DNA of 64,000 nt from JAFGRU01 sp963665915 (GCA_963665915.2 CAXXSG010000004.1:186001-250000), one strand, 5' to 3'. Shown: positions 9,459 through 18,497, counted from the first letter of the stretch. Numbers and translations are program-made. Notes: generated from the letters alone by a model not told the origin.

Positions 9459-10631
9459 TCAACCCCCCGTTCCGCCAACGGCTTTGACAATCTTCTGAGC
9501 CGCATCGGTCATGTCTTCAGCAGCAATGATGTTCAGGCCGCTGTTCTTCAGCAATTCTTTACCCTTTTCGACGTTGGTCCCTTCGAGCCGGACCACCAGC
9601 GGAATTGCGAGATGGACCTCATTGACGGCATCGATAATCCCCTGGGCGATAATGTCGCACTTCATGATACCGCCGAAGATGTTGACCAAGATCCCCTTCA
9701 CCTGAGGGTCGCAAAGGATAATCTTGAAGGCCGCCGTGACTTTTTCCCGCGTGGCGCCGCCACCTGCATCAAGAAAGTTGGCCGGTGTGCCACCGCAGAG
9801 CTGGATGATATCCATGGTCGCCATGGCAAGTCCGGCGCCGTTGACCATGCAGCCGATATTACCGTCAAGAGAGATATAGGAAAGATCATGCTCCGAGGCA
9901 TCGATCTCATTGACATCTTCTTCATCGTAATCGCGCAAAGCGCGAATGTCGGCCTGCCGATAGAGGGAGTTGTCGTCGAAGTTGAGCTTGGCGTCGAGAG
10001 CAATGATATCCCCTTCCCCGGTCACCACCAGAGGATTGATTTCCACCAGGGAGCAATCCTTGGCGAGAAAGGCATCATATAGATTCTGGAAGAATTTGAC
10101 CGCCTGTCCAACCTGCTTCTTTTCCAGTCCAAGCTTGAAAGCCATACGGCGGGCCTGGAAAGCACTCATGCCGATGATCGGATCGATGGCCTCCTTGAAA
10201 ATCTTCTCCGGAGTCCGGGCCGCCACTTCCTCGATGTCCATCCCCCCTTCGGCGGAAGCCATGAGGGTCACCAGACAAGTAACCCGGTCGATCACCAGGC
10301 TGACATAAAGCTCCCTGGCGATATTACAGCCCTCTTCCACATAGACCCGGTGGACGATCTTCCCTTCCGGTCCGGTCTGGTGGGTAATGAGCTGCATGCC
10401 GAGCATCTTTTCAGCCGCTTCCTTAACCTCGTCCACGGTCTTGACAACCTTGACACCGCCGCCTTTTCCGCGTCCACCGGCATGAATCTGGGCCTTTACA
10501 ACGTAAGGGCCGTCACCGAGATTCTTAGCAGCCTCACGAGCGGCGGCCGCATGGAAGCAAAACTCCCCTCGCGGTACTTTGATGCCAAAGCCCCGTAAAA
10601 CCTCTTTTGCCTGATATTCGTGAATATTCAT
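9459..10631 (-). CDS. sucC: Succinyl-CoA synthetase beta subunit
   Basis: A 390-residue protein, the normal length for SucC, with the ATP-grasp domain (MNIHEYQAKEVLRGFG start, HAGGRGKGGGV) and the C-terminal CoA-ligase domain (NIFGGIMKCDIIAQGI). It carries the nucleotide-binding and succinate sites of the enzyme. The ATG has GGGGG upstream. It is the first gene of sucC-sucD-icd on the minus strand. The spacer 10632-10890 upstream is AT-rich and should hold the promoter, but I could not single out a site. Confidence 0.96.
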   Translation of the reverse strand: MNIHEYQAKEVLRGFGIKVPRGEFCFHAAAAREAAKNLGDGPYVVKAQIHAGGRGKGGGVKVVKTVDEVKEAAEKMLGMQLITHQTGPEGKIVHRVYVEEGCNIARELYVSLVIDRVTCLVTLMASAEGGMDIEEVAARTPEKIFKEAIDPIIGMSAFQARRMAFKLGLEKKQVGQAVKFFQNLYDAFLAKDCSLVEINPLVVTGEGDIIALDAKLNFDDNSLYRQADIRALRDYDEEDVNEIDASEHDLSYISLDGNIGCMVNGAGLAMATMDIIQLCGGTPANFLDAGGGATREKVTAAFKIILCDPQVKGILVNIFGGIMKCDIIAQGIIDAVNEVHLAIPLVVRLEGTNVEKGKELLKNSGLNIIAAEDMTDAAQKIVKAVGGTGG

Positions 10632-10890
10632 TGGTCCCCCTTATCCAGAAGCATCCATTGATTCGCATACTGATTAATGCTCCAAATATTATCCAGAAAA
10701 ACTCCTGTTGGCAAGAAAAAAAACACTGTTTTATTTTTGACCTTATCCTTTTCAGGGTACTGGAAAGCAGGATTATTTCAAATTTTTATGGGAAAAAAAC
10801 ATCGTCAGCAGACAAGCTTCAGGGTTCATGACGGGAAAATCTTGCCCCGTCAAAACCGCTAAGCTTCATTTTTTAAAAAACGCTGTTTTA

Positions 10891-11139
10891 TTATTTGGAG
10901 AGAAATTTTTCCCGGCATTCCGGGGAGCAGAAGTAATGGGTTTTCCCGGCGACTGTTTCAGACAGGGCTTCCGATTGGGGGACATAGGTTCCACACTGGG
11001 GGTCTCTGACCATTTTTTCGCCTTTGCCTCCAAGGTCCTGGTTAGCTGAACGGCGTGGGGGCTTGAGCATACCCCGAAGAGCCTGAATCAGCTTTAAGAT
11101 CAAAAATCCCACCAGCAGATACCAGAGAAATCGGATCAT
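10891..11139 (-). CDS. Small membrane protein with YHS/TRASH-like metal-binding tail (PP0621-like)
   Basis: An 82-residue protein with one N-terminal transmembrane helix (IRFLWYLLVGFLILKLIQAL), a basic linker, and a C-terminal DPQCGTYV...YFCSPECREKF segment. The Cys pattern C-x(n)-CSPEC is that of YHS/TRASH-type metal-binding domains, and the layout fits the uncharacterised PP0621 family. It begins four bases after the folK stop, so the two form a transcription unit. The target metal is unknown. Confidence 0.75.
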   Translation of the reverse strand: MIRFLWYLLVGFLILKLIQALRGMLKPPRRSANQDLGGKGEKMVRDPQCGTYVPQSEALSETVAGKTHYFCSPECREKFLSK

Positions 11140-11143
11140 AAAA

Positions 11144-11665
11144 TCACCACTCTTCCGTCAGGCAACGCACACCGGAAATATCCTCAAGGTCGTCACAGAG
11201 TTGGCCAATGGTTTTCTTTTGCACAGGGTGAATCCAGCCGGGCGCAATATCGGCAAGAGGCATCAGCACAAAAGGACGTTCATGAAGTCGGGGATGGGGA
11301 ATGGTAAGGCGCGGACCGGCTGAAACGACGGTGCCGAAAAAGAGAATATCGAGGTCGAGCGTCCTCGGACCCCATTGCTCTCTTCTTTCACGGCCAAAAT
11401 GCTGTTCGATGTTCCGACAACAACCCAGCAATTGCTCAGGGGAAAGTCCGGTCCGCAGCTCAAGCACCGAATTCAGATAAGAAGGCTGATCAGGGGGACC
11501 GCCCACCGGATCGGTTTCGTAAAGCCGCGAAACCTTCCTGATCTGAATCCCTTGAACTTCCTGGAGGATTGCCCGAGCCTTGCTGAGCGTCCCCCGCCGG
11601 TCGCCGAGATTGGAGCCGAATGCCAGAAATGCCGTTTCCAAACTTTCCTCCGATAGAGTTGACAA
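11144..11665 (-). CDS. folK: 2-amino-4-hydroxy-6-hydroxymethyldihydropteridine pyrophosphokinase
   Basis: A 173-residue HPPK with the diagnostic elements: AFLAFGSNLGDRRGTL at the N-terminus, YETDPVGGPPDQPSYLN, and the signature RTLDLDILFFG followed by IPHPRLHERPFVLMPL. It transfers pyrophosphate from ATP to the pterin in tetrahydrofolate synthesis. Folate supply fits the one-carbon genes 3-11 kb away on the other strand. It shares the divergent spacer 11666-11848 with miaA. Confidence 0.96.
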   Translation of the reverse strand: MSTLSEESLETAFLAFGSNLGDRRGTLSKARAILQEVQGIQIRKVSRLYETDPVGGPPDQPSYLNSVLELRTGLSPEQLLGCCRNIEQHFGRERREQWGPRTLDLDILFFGTVVSAGPRLTIPHPRLHERPFVLMPLADIAPGWIHPVQKKTIGQLCDDLEDISGVRCLTEEW

Positions 11666-11780
11666 AAAGCATTAAACCACAGCCGAAAAAAGAGGTCAAC
11701 CACACCCCACCGGGCTCTAAAAAGGCATCTTATCTTATATAAGTTAGAATCGGGGTCCTGTCAAACCTCTTGCCGGGTCA

Positions 11781-11810
11781 TTGAATTACCCGGATAACTA
11801 TGGGTATAAT
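11781..11810 (+). promoter_or_regulatory. Sigma-70-type promoter for miaA
   Basis: TTGAAT (11781-11786) and TATAAT (11805-11810) with an 18-base spacer, ending 38 bases before the miaA ATG. The -10 is perfect and the -35 differs at two positions. Confidence 0.5.
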
Positions 11811-11848
11811 CCAGAAGCATTCAAATTGTTTCTTCAGGAATTCCAAAA

Positions 11849-12763
11849 ATGAACCCTTATCCCAATATTCTGGTCGTATTGGGTCCCACCGCCTCCGGAA
11901 AAACCCGCCTCGGAGTGGACCTGTGCCTGGGGCTGAACGGCGAGATCATATCCGCCGACTCCCGCCAGGTCTACCGGGGTATGGATATCGGCACCGGCAA
12001 GGACCTCGATGAATACGGCGAGGTTCCTTATCACCTGATCGACATCGCTAACCCGGGCCATGAGTTCAATCTCTTCGAGTACCAACGCCATTTTCTCGCC
12101 GTTTTCGAGGAGATCGTTCGACGTGACAGGCTACCTGTGCTGGTCGGCGGCACCGGCCTCTATCTCGACGCGGTTCTGCGAAACTATCGACTGGTGGAGG
12201 TCCCTCCAAACCCGGAACTCCGCGCCGAACTGGCGAAACTCCCGCCGGAGGAGTTGACCACCCGACTTTTGCGCCTCAAGCCTGAGCAGCACAACACCAC
12301 CGACACCATCGACCGGGAGAGGCTGACCCGCGCCATCGAAATTGCCGAAGGGGAGAAAAAAGCGGAACCGGAGAGGCTCGCCCTCTTCCCTGACCTGAAT
12401 CCCAGGATCTTCGGCGTCCGCTGGGAGCGGGAGGTGCTCAAAAAGCGCATTGAGGAGCGTCTTCGCCAGCGCCTCGAAGGAGGGATGATCGAGGAAGTAG
12501 CGGACCTTCATGAAAACGGCACATCCTTTGAGGTGCTCGAATCCTATGGTCTGGAATACCGCTTTGTCGCTCATTTCCTGCAGGGAAAGCTGAACCGTGA
12601 CGACCTCTTTCAACAGCTCAACAAAGCCATCCGTGCCTTTGCCAAAAGGCAGATGACCTGGTTCCGACGCATGGAGCGCCACGGCGTTATCATCCACTGG
12701 CTCGACGCCCATGATGATCTCCTCTCACAGGCCTTGTATTTACTTCGGAGCTCCCAGCCATGA
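11849..12763 (+). CDS. miaA: tRNA dimethylallyltransferase
   Basis: A 304-residue protein with the P-loop GPTASGKT (residues 12-19), SADSRQVYRGMDIGTGK, LVGGTGLYLDAVL and the late FAKRQMTWFRR motif. MiaA puts an isopentenyl group on A37 of tRNAs reading U-starting codons. The sequence GTGKDLDEYGEVPYHLIDI differs slightly from the E. coli-type GTAKP version but occurs in other MiaA branches. The stop overlaps the start of the next gene (ATGA), which implies coupled translation. Confidence 0.95.
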   Translation: MNPYPNILVVLGPTASGKTRLGVDLCLGLNGEIISADSRQVYRGMDIGTGKDLDEYGEVPYHLIDIANPGHEFNLFEYQRHFLAVFEEIVRRDRLPVLVGGTGLYLDAVLRNYRLVEVPPNPELRAELAKLPPEELTTRLLRLKPEQHNTTDTIDRERLTRAIEIAEGEKKAEPERLALFPDLNPRIFGVRWEREVLKKRIEERLRQRLEGGMIEEVADLHENGTSFEVLESYGLEYRFVAHFLQGKLNRDDLFQQLNKAIRAFAKRQMTWFRRMERHGVIIHWLDAHDDLLSQALYLLRSSQP

Positions 12764-14127
12764 GCCCTTTTCCCCCGCAACTGCCGACCCCGGTTCTCCG
12801 ATACCTGATCAAGCGCGGTCTGCACGGCCCCTGGACGCTGGAAGGGAACAACCGTCGGGATTACGACGGGGTGGTGGTCATTCCGGCCCTGGCCGAAAAC
12901 CGCAACCTTCCCGCAACCCTGGAAAGCCTGGCACAAAACCCTGAAGAACTGCGGCGCCGCTTTCTCATCCTGGTGGTAATAAATCACGGCCTGGAAGCTT
13001 CGGCGGCGGATAAGGAGGACAATGCCGAAACATTAAAGAATCTCCGCGAAGGAGGTTTTTACAGCGGCACCCTGGAACTGGCCTGGGTAGATGCGGCCTC
13101 GCCGACCAGAGAAATCCCCGGCAAGGGGGGTGTCGGTCCGGCCCGCAAGATCGGCTTCGACCTTGCCCTCCAACATTGCCGCAATGACAGGCCCGAGCCG
13201 CCGATCCTCATCTCCCTCGACGCCGACACCCTGGTGGAGAAAAACTACCTGTCCACTATCACAAACCATTTTCGCAACCACAGCGCGGGCTGTGCGGTCC
13301 TGCCCTTCCGCCATCGCCGGGGGGACACCAGTGAGATTGAAACCGCCATTCAACACTACGAGCTGTTTCTGCGCAGCTATGTACTCGGCCTCAGGCATGC
13401 TGGGTCGCCTTACGCGTTCCACACCATCGGCAGCGCCATCGCCTGCCGTGCCGATGCCTACATCCGGGGTGGGGGAATGAACCGCCGCCCTTCGGGGGAG
13501 GATTTTTATTTTCTCCAGCAGATGCAGAAAACAACTGGCGTGGCCTTTCTCCGGGGCACAACCGTCCACCCCTCACCGCGCCCCTCCCTGCGAGTCCCCT
13601 TCGGAACCGGGCCAACGGTTGCCCGTTTTCTCCACCAACCCCATGAAGCCGTGCGTTTTTATCATCCCGGCTGTTTTACCATTCTTCGGAACTGGCTGAG
13701 TTGTGTCAGAGCCAACTGGCAGGAATCGGAAACGGTTCTTTTTGGCAACACCCGGGAGATTTCCATTCATCTGGCTGAGTTTCTCGAACAGATCAGGTTT
13801 TCGACCAACTGGAAAAAACTCCAGACCAACCACCGCACCCAAAACCAGTTTCTGGCCGCGTTTCACGGCTGGTTCGACGGCCTGCGTACCCGTCAACTCC
13901 TCTACGCCCTTTCCTGCGGACCTTTCCCCTTCTGCAATCATTGCCAAGCCCTTGAGCCTCTTTTTGAACAGAGCGGCCTCCCATTTTCAAACCTTCCTGG
14001 AGAACAGTTGCAGGTTCTTCGCTCCTTTCAGCCGGAAGAAAATATGTCGGCCGAAGAGGCGATAAAATCTGCGGAAATCCCCATTAATAATAACTTATAT
14101 TTAAAAACCGATCAGTTATTTCCATGA
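12760..14127 (+). CDS. Family 2-like glycosyltransferase
   Basis: A 455-residue protein with a GT-A fold signature: VVVIPALAENRNLPATLESL near residue 40, then ILISLDADTLVEKNYL (the DxD motif, residues about 151-153) and GGGMNRRPSGEDFYFLQ (the acceptor-side ED). No transmembrane segments are obvious, so it probably acts in the cytoplasm on a sugar nucleotide. It overlaps miaA by four bases; a link to tRNA modification is not implied by the family. The acceptor is unknown. The C-terminal 150 residues have no motif I recognise. Confidence 0.8.
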   Translation: MSPFPPQLPTPVLRYLIKRGLHGPWTLEGNNRRDYDGVVVIPALAENRNLPATLESLAQNPEELRRRFLILVVINHGLEASAADKEDNAETLKNLREGGFYSGTLELAWVDAASPTREIPGKGGVGPARKIGFDLALQHCRNDRPEPPILISLDADTLVEKNYLSTITNHFRNHSAGCAVLPFRHRRGDTSEIETAIQHYELFLRSYVLGLRHAGSPYAFHTIGSAIACRADAYIRGGGMNRRPSGEDFYFLQQMQKTTGVAFLRGTTVHPSPRPSLRVPFGTGPTVARFLHQPHEAVRFYHPGCFTILRNWLSCVRANWQESETVLFGNTREISIHLAEFLEQIRFSTNWKKLQTNHRTQNQFLAAFHGWFDGLRTRQLLYALSCGPFPFCNHCQALEPLFEQSGLPFSNLPGEQLQVLRSFQPEENMSAEEAIKSAEIPINNNLYLKTDQLFP

Positions 14128-14193
14128 CTAAACTTGACAAACATCCGCCTGAGGATTAGATTATTTGCTGAAAAAAAAATCAGGAGGTTTACA

Positions 14194-14484
14194 ATGCCAG
14201 TCTACGAGTACGGCTGCGAAAAATGCGGCAAAGTTTTTGAGGCCAAACAAAAGTTTTCCGACGAACCGCTCAAAGAATGCAAGTTCTGCCAGGGTCCGGT
14301 AAAAAAGCTCATCTCTGCCCCCTCTTTTTCTTTAAAAGGAGGCGGTTGGTTCAAAGGGGGCTACTCCAACAACCCGAGTTGGCATGATGTCGGTGCCCAG
14401 AAATATGACACATCCCTTTCAAAGCACTGCTCTTTCAAAGCCAAAGGAATGGACGTCCCGGACTGCTGCAAACCCAAAAGTTAA
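14194..14484 (+). CDS. FmdB-type zinc ribbon protein
   Basis: A 96-residue protein starting MPVYEYGCEKCGKVFE, with CxxC pairs at residues 8-11 and about 30-33 (CKFC). This is the FmdB/regulatory zinc ribbon family, whose role is poorly defined. Two more cysteines sit near the C-terminus (DCCKPKS). The ATG at 14194 is favoured over upstream starts because AGGAGG lies eight bases before it. A terminator follows, so it is probably expressed alone. Confidence 0.88.
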   Translation: MPVYEYGCEKCGKVFEAKQKFSDEPLKECKFCQGPVKKLISAPSFSLKGGGWFKGGYSNNPSWHDVGAQKYDTSLSKHCSFKAKGMDVPDCCKPKS

Positions 14485-14516
14485 ATATCCATACCCGGAA
14501 ACGGGAAATGATATTT

Positions 14517-14556
14517 AAAAATCCTCATTTTATGCTAAATGGGGATTTTTTGTTTT
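14517..14556 (+). terminator. Rho-independent terminator after the FmdB-type gene
   Basis: AAAAATCCTCATTT pairs with AAATGGGGATTTTT (one G-T pair) around TATGCT, followed by a T-rich stretch. Confidence 0.8.
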
Positions 14557-14665
14557 TCTCAACCAGGAAAAGAAGCGAGTTGTTTCCCGGGTTGATACAG
14601 GCTATATTCAAGTATATATTTTTAGCTTTTCCCCTGAACACTATTTACAAACCAAAGGGGCGCAT

Positions 14666-15544
14666 ATGATCAAGAATATCGGTTTTATCGGGTTGGGAAC
14701 CATCGGCAAGCCCGTGGCCGCCAACCTGATCAAAAAGAATTACAAGGTTTCGGTTTTTGACGTCAAGTCCCGCTCAATCGAAGACCTCGAAGAACTTGGA
14801 GCAAAAGTGACTTTGTCCCCCGCAGAAGTGACGCGGGGTCAGGACATGGTGATTCTCATTCTTCCGGAAAAGGAAGAAAAAAATCTGGTTCTTCCCGGGG
14901 CAGAAGGTCTTCTTGAAAACATCGCCCCGGAAACCATTCTTGTCGACCTTAGCTCCCATTCCCTGGAAGCCACCCTGGAGCTGGCCTCGGAAACCGAACA
15001 ACGTCAGGTCGCATTTCTCGATGCACCGGTCTGGGGGACCAGGGGCCGGGCTGTCGATGGTCTGCTGACCCTTCTGGCAGGAGGTCAGAGCGAGCATGTC
15101 AGCCGCTGCCGGGAGGTGTTTTCCAGTTTTGCCTTGAATATTATTCATGTCGGCGATGTCGGCGATGGAACCCGTATGAAATTTATCGTCGATATGCTTC
15201 AGGCTCAATTGGCCGAAGCTCTTGCCGAAGGATTGTTGCTCGGAGAGCAGCTCGGTCTGAAAACTGAAAAGGTTCTTGAGGTCATTGATGCAGGCACCGT
15301 AGCTTCTCCTCTTTTCCATACCAAAGGACGTTCTATTTCCAGAGGCAATTTCAGCCGTAATCTGGCCCTGAAATATATTTATGGTAACCTCCTGTATGTC
15401 AAAGACATTTCACGAAAAGCCGACATCAGGCTACCGGCTGCTGAAGCCGTTCTCAAAGTGTTTGAAGAAGCGGTTCAACAGGGCTTCGGAGAAGAAGACT
15501 TTTCCGCTGTCGCCAAGGTTTTGAAACAACAAAAAAGTGTATGA
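14666..15544 (+). CDS. NAD(P)-dependent beta-hydroxyacid dehydrogenase
   Basis: A 292-residue protein of the 3-hydroxyisobutyrate / tartronate semialdehyde reductase family. The Rossmann motif is GFIGLGTIGKPVAANL (residues about 5-20). The substrate-binding DAPVWGTRGRAVDGLLTLLAGG region follows near 125 and the catalytic-lysine helix GDGTRMKFIVDML near 170. The canonical DAPVSGG glycine pair is replaced by WGTRG, so the substrate may be unusual. It reduces or oxidises a small beta-hydroxy acid in the cytoplasm. It lies twelve to thirty bases upstream of folD on the same strand. Confidence 0.85.
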   Translation: MIKNIGFIGLGTIGKPVAANLIKKNYKVSVFDVKSRSIEDLEELGAKVTLSPAEVTRGQDMVILILPEKEEKNLVLPGAEGLLENIAPETILVDLSSHSLEATLELASETEQRQVAFLDAPVWGTRGRAVDGLLTLLAGGQSEHVSRCREVFSSFALNIIHVGDVGDGTRMKFIVDMLQAQLAEALAEGLLLGEQLGLKTEKVLEVIDAGTVASPLFHTKGRSISRGNFSRNLALKYIYGNLLYVKDISRKADIRLPAAEAVLKVFEEAVQQGFGEEDFSAVAKVLKQQKSV

Positions 15545-15577
15545 ATAATTGTTTTTATGGCGAAGGGAGTAGAAAAA

Positions 15578-16432
15578 TTGTCAAAATTGATTGATGGCAA
15601 AGCGATATCTCAGAAGTTGCGTCAGGATATCGCCGCTGAAACCGCTCTCCTCAAGGAGCGGGGGTACACGCCCGGCCTCGCCGTGGTTCTGGTGGGGGGT
15701 GACCCGGCCAGCCGCACCTATGTCACTATGAAAGAAAAAGCCTGCCAGGCCGCCGGGATTTTTTCCCTGGAACACAAGCTGCCCGAAAACACCCCGGAAG
15801 ATGAACTTCTGAAGCTGGTTGACGACCTCAACCACGACGACCGCATCGACGGCATTCTGGTTCAGCTTCCCCTCCCCGGCCATATAGACAGCGACCGGAT
15901 TATCGAGGCCATCTCCCCGCACAAAGATGTGGACGGCTTTCATCCCTATAACTTCGGCATGCTGGCCATAGGCAAGCCCCTTTTCCAACCCTGCACCCCT
16001 TTCGGCATCATGAAGCTCTTGGAGGTTTCCAACGTTGACCTCAAAGGGAAAGAGGTCGTGGTGGTCGGACGCTCCAATATCGTCGGCAAACCGGTGGCCC
16101 TCATGTGCCTGGCCAAGCACGCCACCGTCACCATCTGCCACTCACGAACCGTCGACCTTCCCGGCAGAATCGGCCAGGCCGATGTGGTGATCGCGGCGGT
16201 TGGCAGAGCAGAAATGATCAAAGGTTCATGGCTAAAAAAAGGAGCGGTCGTCATCGACGTCGGCATCAACCGCGTTGGTGAAAAGAAACTGGTCGGGGAT
16301 GTGGAATTCGAAGCCGCTCTTAAGCGGGTCAGCGCCATCACCCCGGTTCCCGGCGGAGTCGGTCCCATGACTATCACCATGCTCCTTGCCAACACCGTGG
16401 AAAGCTGCAAACAGCGCATTAAAAAAGGATAG
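15578..16432 (+). CDS. folD: Methylenetetrahydrofolate dehydrogenase / methenyltetrahydrofolate cyclohydrolase
   Basis: A 284-residue FolD, the usual family length. It shows the YVTMKEKACQAAGI stretch with the catalytic YxxxK motif, the VQLPLPGHID signature, DVDGFHPYNFG, GRSNIVGKPVALM and PVPGGVGPMTI. It interconverts methylene-, methenyl- and formyl-tetrahydrofolate. I chose the TTG at 15578 because AAGGGAG lies eight bases before it; an ATG at 15557 is in frame but has no ribosome binding site. The TAG stop is the first three bases of repeat copy B. It heads a plus-strand series of C1 genes. Confidence 0.95.
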   Translation: MSKLIDGKAISQKLRQDIAAETALLKERGYTPGLAVVLVGGDPASRTYVTMKEKACQAAGIFSLEHKLPENTPEDELLKLVDDLNHDDRIDGILVQLPLPGHIDSDRIIEAISPHKDVDGFHPYNFGMLAIGKPLFQPCTPFGIMKLLEVSNVDLKGKEVVVVGRSNIVGKPVALMCLAKHATVTICHSRTVDLPGRIGQADVVIAAVGRAEMIKGSWLKKGAVVIDVGINRVGEKKLVGDVEFEAALKRVSAITPVPGGVGPMTITMLLANTVESCKQRIKKG

Positions 16433-16596
16433 GAGCCTGTTGGACTTGGGGAATCGAAACAAAAAATTGGGAAATCGAGGACAGATTTTCACAAATTTGA
16501 GAGCAAATAGCAGGGCTATTTGTCGATAATTTGCGGAAACATGGCCCGATTTGCTGATTTTGCAGTAGATTCATTCCTAAGTTCATCAGACTCCTA
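16430..16596 (+). repeat. Dispersed palindromic element, copy B (167 bp, inverted relative to copy A)
   Basis: Starts TAGGAGCCTGTTGGACTT and ends GACTCCTA. The inner hairpin is CAAATAGC-AGG-GCTATTTG. Its reverse complement aligns with copy A along its whole length. The first TAG is the folD stop codon. It fills almost all of the folD-metV spacer. Confidence 0.85.
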
Positions 16597-16609
16597 AGAA
16601 TCCACTTTT

Positions 16610-17254
16610 ATGATTATCAGCAAGCAGAAACCGAAAGAAGAACTCCTGGAGCAATTGGAGGGAGTCACGCGACTTTTTCTCGTCGGCTGCTCCGCCTGCG
16701 CCACCGAATGCAAATCGGGGGGGGAGGAGGAGATCTTCCAGATGGAGGAATGGCTGACGTCCCTCGGCAGGGAGGTCACCGGCAGCATCGTCATCGACAG
16801 CCCCTGTAACATCAACCGCGCTGCCCGCGACCTGCGTAGCCAACGCCAGCAGGTAGATGAAGCCGATGCCATCATGGTCCTGGCCTGCGGCGCCGGGGTC
16901 CATTCCATCGCCATCAAATCGAGCAAGCGGGTCATCGCCGCCCTCGACTCCCTGTTTCTCGGCAACACCCGCCGTATCGGCAAGTTTGAGGAAAAATGCT
17001 CCATGTGCGGCGAGTGCATCCTTAACGAAACTGGCGGCATCTGCCCGGCCACCCTCTGCCCCAAAGGTCTGTTGAACGGCCCCTGCGGTGGCATGGAGGA
17101 GGGAAAATGCGAAATCGACCGCGAACTCGACTGCGCCTGGCACCTGATTTATGAAGCGCTCAAGCAGCAGGGCCGGAAAAACGTTTTCACCCGCATTGTC
17201 CCTGCCAAGGACTGGCAGAAGAAAAAGCACCCTGACCGCTTCGACACCGACTGA
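16610..17254 (+). CDS. metV: MetV-type protein (methylenetetrahydrofolate reductase C-terminal domain family)
   Basis: A 214-residue Cys-rich protein. Cysteines lie at CSACATEC (about residues 29-36) and in a second cluster CSMCGECILNETGGICPATLC (about 130-150). This is the MTHFR C-terminal/MetV family. MetV is known to partner with MetF in acetogens and relatives and to carry an iron-sulfur or zinc site. The neighbour downstream is metF, as expected. No clear ribosome binding site precedes the ATG, which starts fourteen bases after repeat copy B; the element may have displaced the original leader. Confidence 0.85.
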   Translation: MIISKQKPKEELLEQLEGVTRLFLVGCSACATECKSGGEEEIFQMEEWLTSLGREVTGSIVIDSPCNINRAARDLRSQRQQVDEADAIMVLACGAGVHSIAIKSSKRVIAALDSLFLGNTRRIGKFEEKCSMCGECILNETGGICPATLCPKGLLNGPCGGMEEGKCEIDRELDCAWHLIYEALKQQGRKNVFTRIVPAKDWQKKKHPDRFDTD

Positions 17255-17296
17255 CCTTCTGCCTGAAATGGATTGTATTTAGAACGTTTTTTTGTC

Positions 17297-17462
17297 TAGG
17301 AACCTGTTGGACTTGGGGAATCGTAAGGAGAAGAAGGGAAATCGAGGACAGATTTCCGCAAATTTGAGATCGAATAGCTGGGCTATTTGTCGATAATTTG
17401 CGGAAATATGGACCGATTTGCCGATTTCGCAATAGATTTATTCTAAGTCCGACAGGCTCCTG
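17297..17462 (+). repeat. Dispersed palindromic element, copy C (166 bp, same orientation as B)
   Basis: Starts TAGGAACCTGTTGGACTT and ends CGACAGGCTCCTG, so the right terminal A is lost. The inner hairpin is CGAATAGC-TGG-GCTATTTG, with one G-T pair. It lies between metV and metF, twenty bases before the metF start. Confidence 0.85.
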
Positions 17463-17482
17463 GCCAGGAAAGGCTGCCTGAA

Positions 17483-18358
17483 ATGTCCCGACTGAGCGAT
17501 CGGCTCGCCTCCGGCCAATTTGTGGTAACTGCGGAAATAGCACCACCCAAGGGGATCGGAGTGGATGATATCCTCGATACCGTCTCTCGCATGGAAGGGA
17601 TTACTGCCGTCAACGTCACCGACAACCAGGGGGCCAATATGCGCATGAGCCCCGTGGCCATGGCCGCCCTTCTTGTCCGGGAAGGGTACGAGCCGATCCT
17701 CCAGCTCACGTGCAGGGACCGCAACCGCATGGCGCTCCAGTCGGAACTTCTGGGCGCGGCCCAGTTCGGCATCGAAAACCTGCTGCTCCTTTCCGGCGAC
17801 CACCCCTGTTTCGGCGATCACCCCGAAACCCGACCGGTCTTCGATCTCGACTCCATACACCTGCTCCAGATTGTGGATAAGTTGAACCAGGGCCGGGATA
17901 TGGCCGGCAAACCTCTTTCCGGCGACCCGCCCCGCTTCTTCGCCGGTGCAGCCGCTGTTCCCGAGGCAGAACCGTTTGAGTTGATGCTTCAGAAGTTCCA
18001 GAAAAAAGTGACGTCCGGCGCTCGTTTTTTCCAGAGTCAAGCCGTTTTTAACCTGGAAAAGCTGGAAAATTTCATGGTGGTTGCCGGGTCCCTGGGGGTA
18101 CCCGTCATTGCCGGAGTGCTGCTTCTGAAAAATGCCCGCATGTGCCGTTTTCTCAACAAGAATATTCCCGGCGTCACCGTCCCGCACCATCTGATTGAAC
18201 GCCTGGAAAGAGCATCCAACCCTCTCGAAGAAGGGGTCGCCATTGCCCGCGAAACCGTGCAACGCGTCGGCAGTCTGTGTAACGGTGTTCACCTCATGAC
18301 CCTCGGTCAGGAAAAACGTATACCCGATATCCTTGAAAAACTTCCCATTGAGTGTTAA
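17483..18358 (+). CDS. metF: Methylenetetrahydrofolate reductase
   Basis: A 291-residue FAD-dependent TIM-barrel enzyme. It has the N-terminal VTAEIAPPKG (the catalytic Glu region), NVTDNQGANMRMSP, ILQLTCRDRNRMAL, LLLLSGDHP and FFQSQAVF. It reduces methylene- to methyl-tetrahydrofolate, or runs in reverse during methyl oxidation. With metV upstream it matches the MetV-MetF heteromer arrangement of anaerobes. AGGAAAGG lies ten bases upstream of the ATG. Repeat copies flank it on both sides. Confidence 0.94.
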   Translation: MSRLSDRLASGQFVVTAEIAPPKGIGVDDILDTVSRMEGITAVNVTDNQGANMRMSPVAMAALLVREGYEPILQLTCRDRNRMALQSELLGAAQFGIENLLLLSGDHPCFGDHPETRPVFDLDSIHLLQIVDKLNQGRDMAGKPLSGDPPRFFAGAAAVPEAEPFELMLQKFQKKVTSGARFFQSQAVFNLEKLENFMVVAGSLGVPVIAGVLLLKNARMCRFLNKNIPGVTVPHHLIERLERASNPLEEGVAIARETVQRVGSLCNGVHLMTLGQEKRIPDILEKLPIEC

Positions 18359-18369
18359 ACACTTTAAAT

Positions 18370-18472
18370 GAGGATTCTGTCGAATTTAGAATGAATTTTT
18401 TTGTGAAGATGGCATATCGAGGACAGAATTTCTATTTTCACATTACGATCCCCCAAGTCCAACAGGCACCTA
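18370..18472 (+). repeat. Dispersed palindromic element, copy D (103 bp, internally deleted)
   Basis: Both termini are kept (AGGATTCTGTCGAATTTAG and CAAGTCCAACAGGCACCTA), as is the ATCGAGGACAGAAT internal block, but about 60 bases including the central hairpin are missing. Orientation is as in copy A. It occupies most of the metF-gcvT spacer. Confidence 0.7.
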
Positions 18473-18497
18473 AGGCAAAAATATTCCGGAGAAGGTC

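Noticed and set aside
18370..18497. Glycine riboswitch upstream of gcvT
   Set aside because: The spacer is filled by repeat copy D and shows no tandem aptamer pattern.
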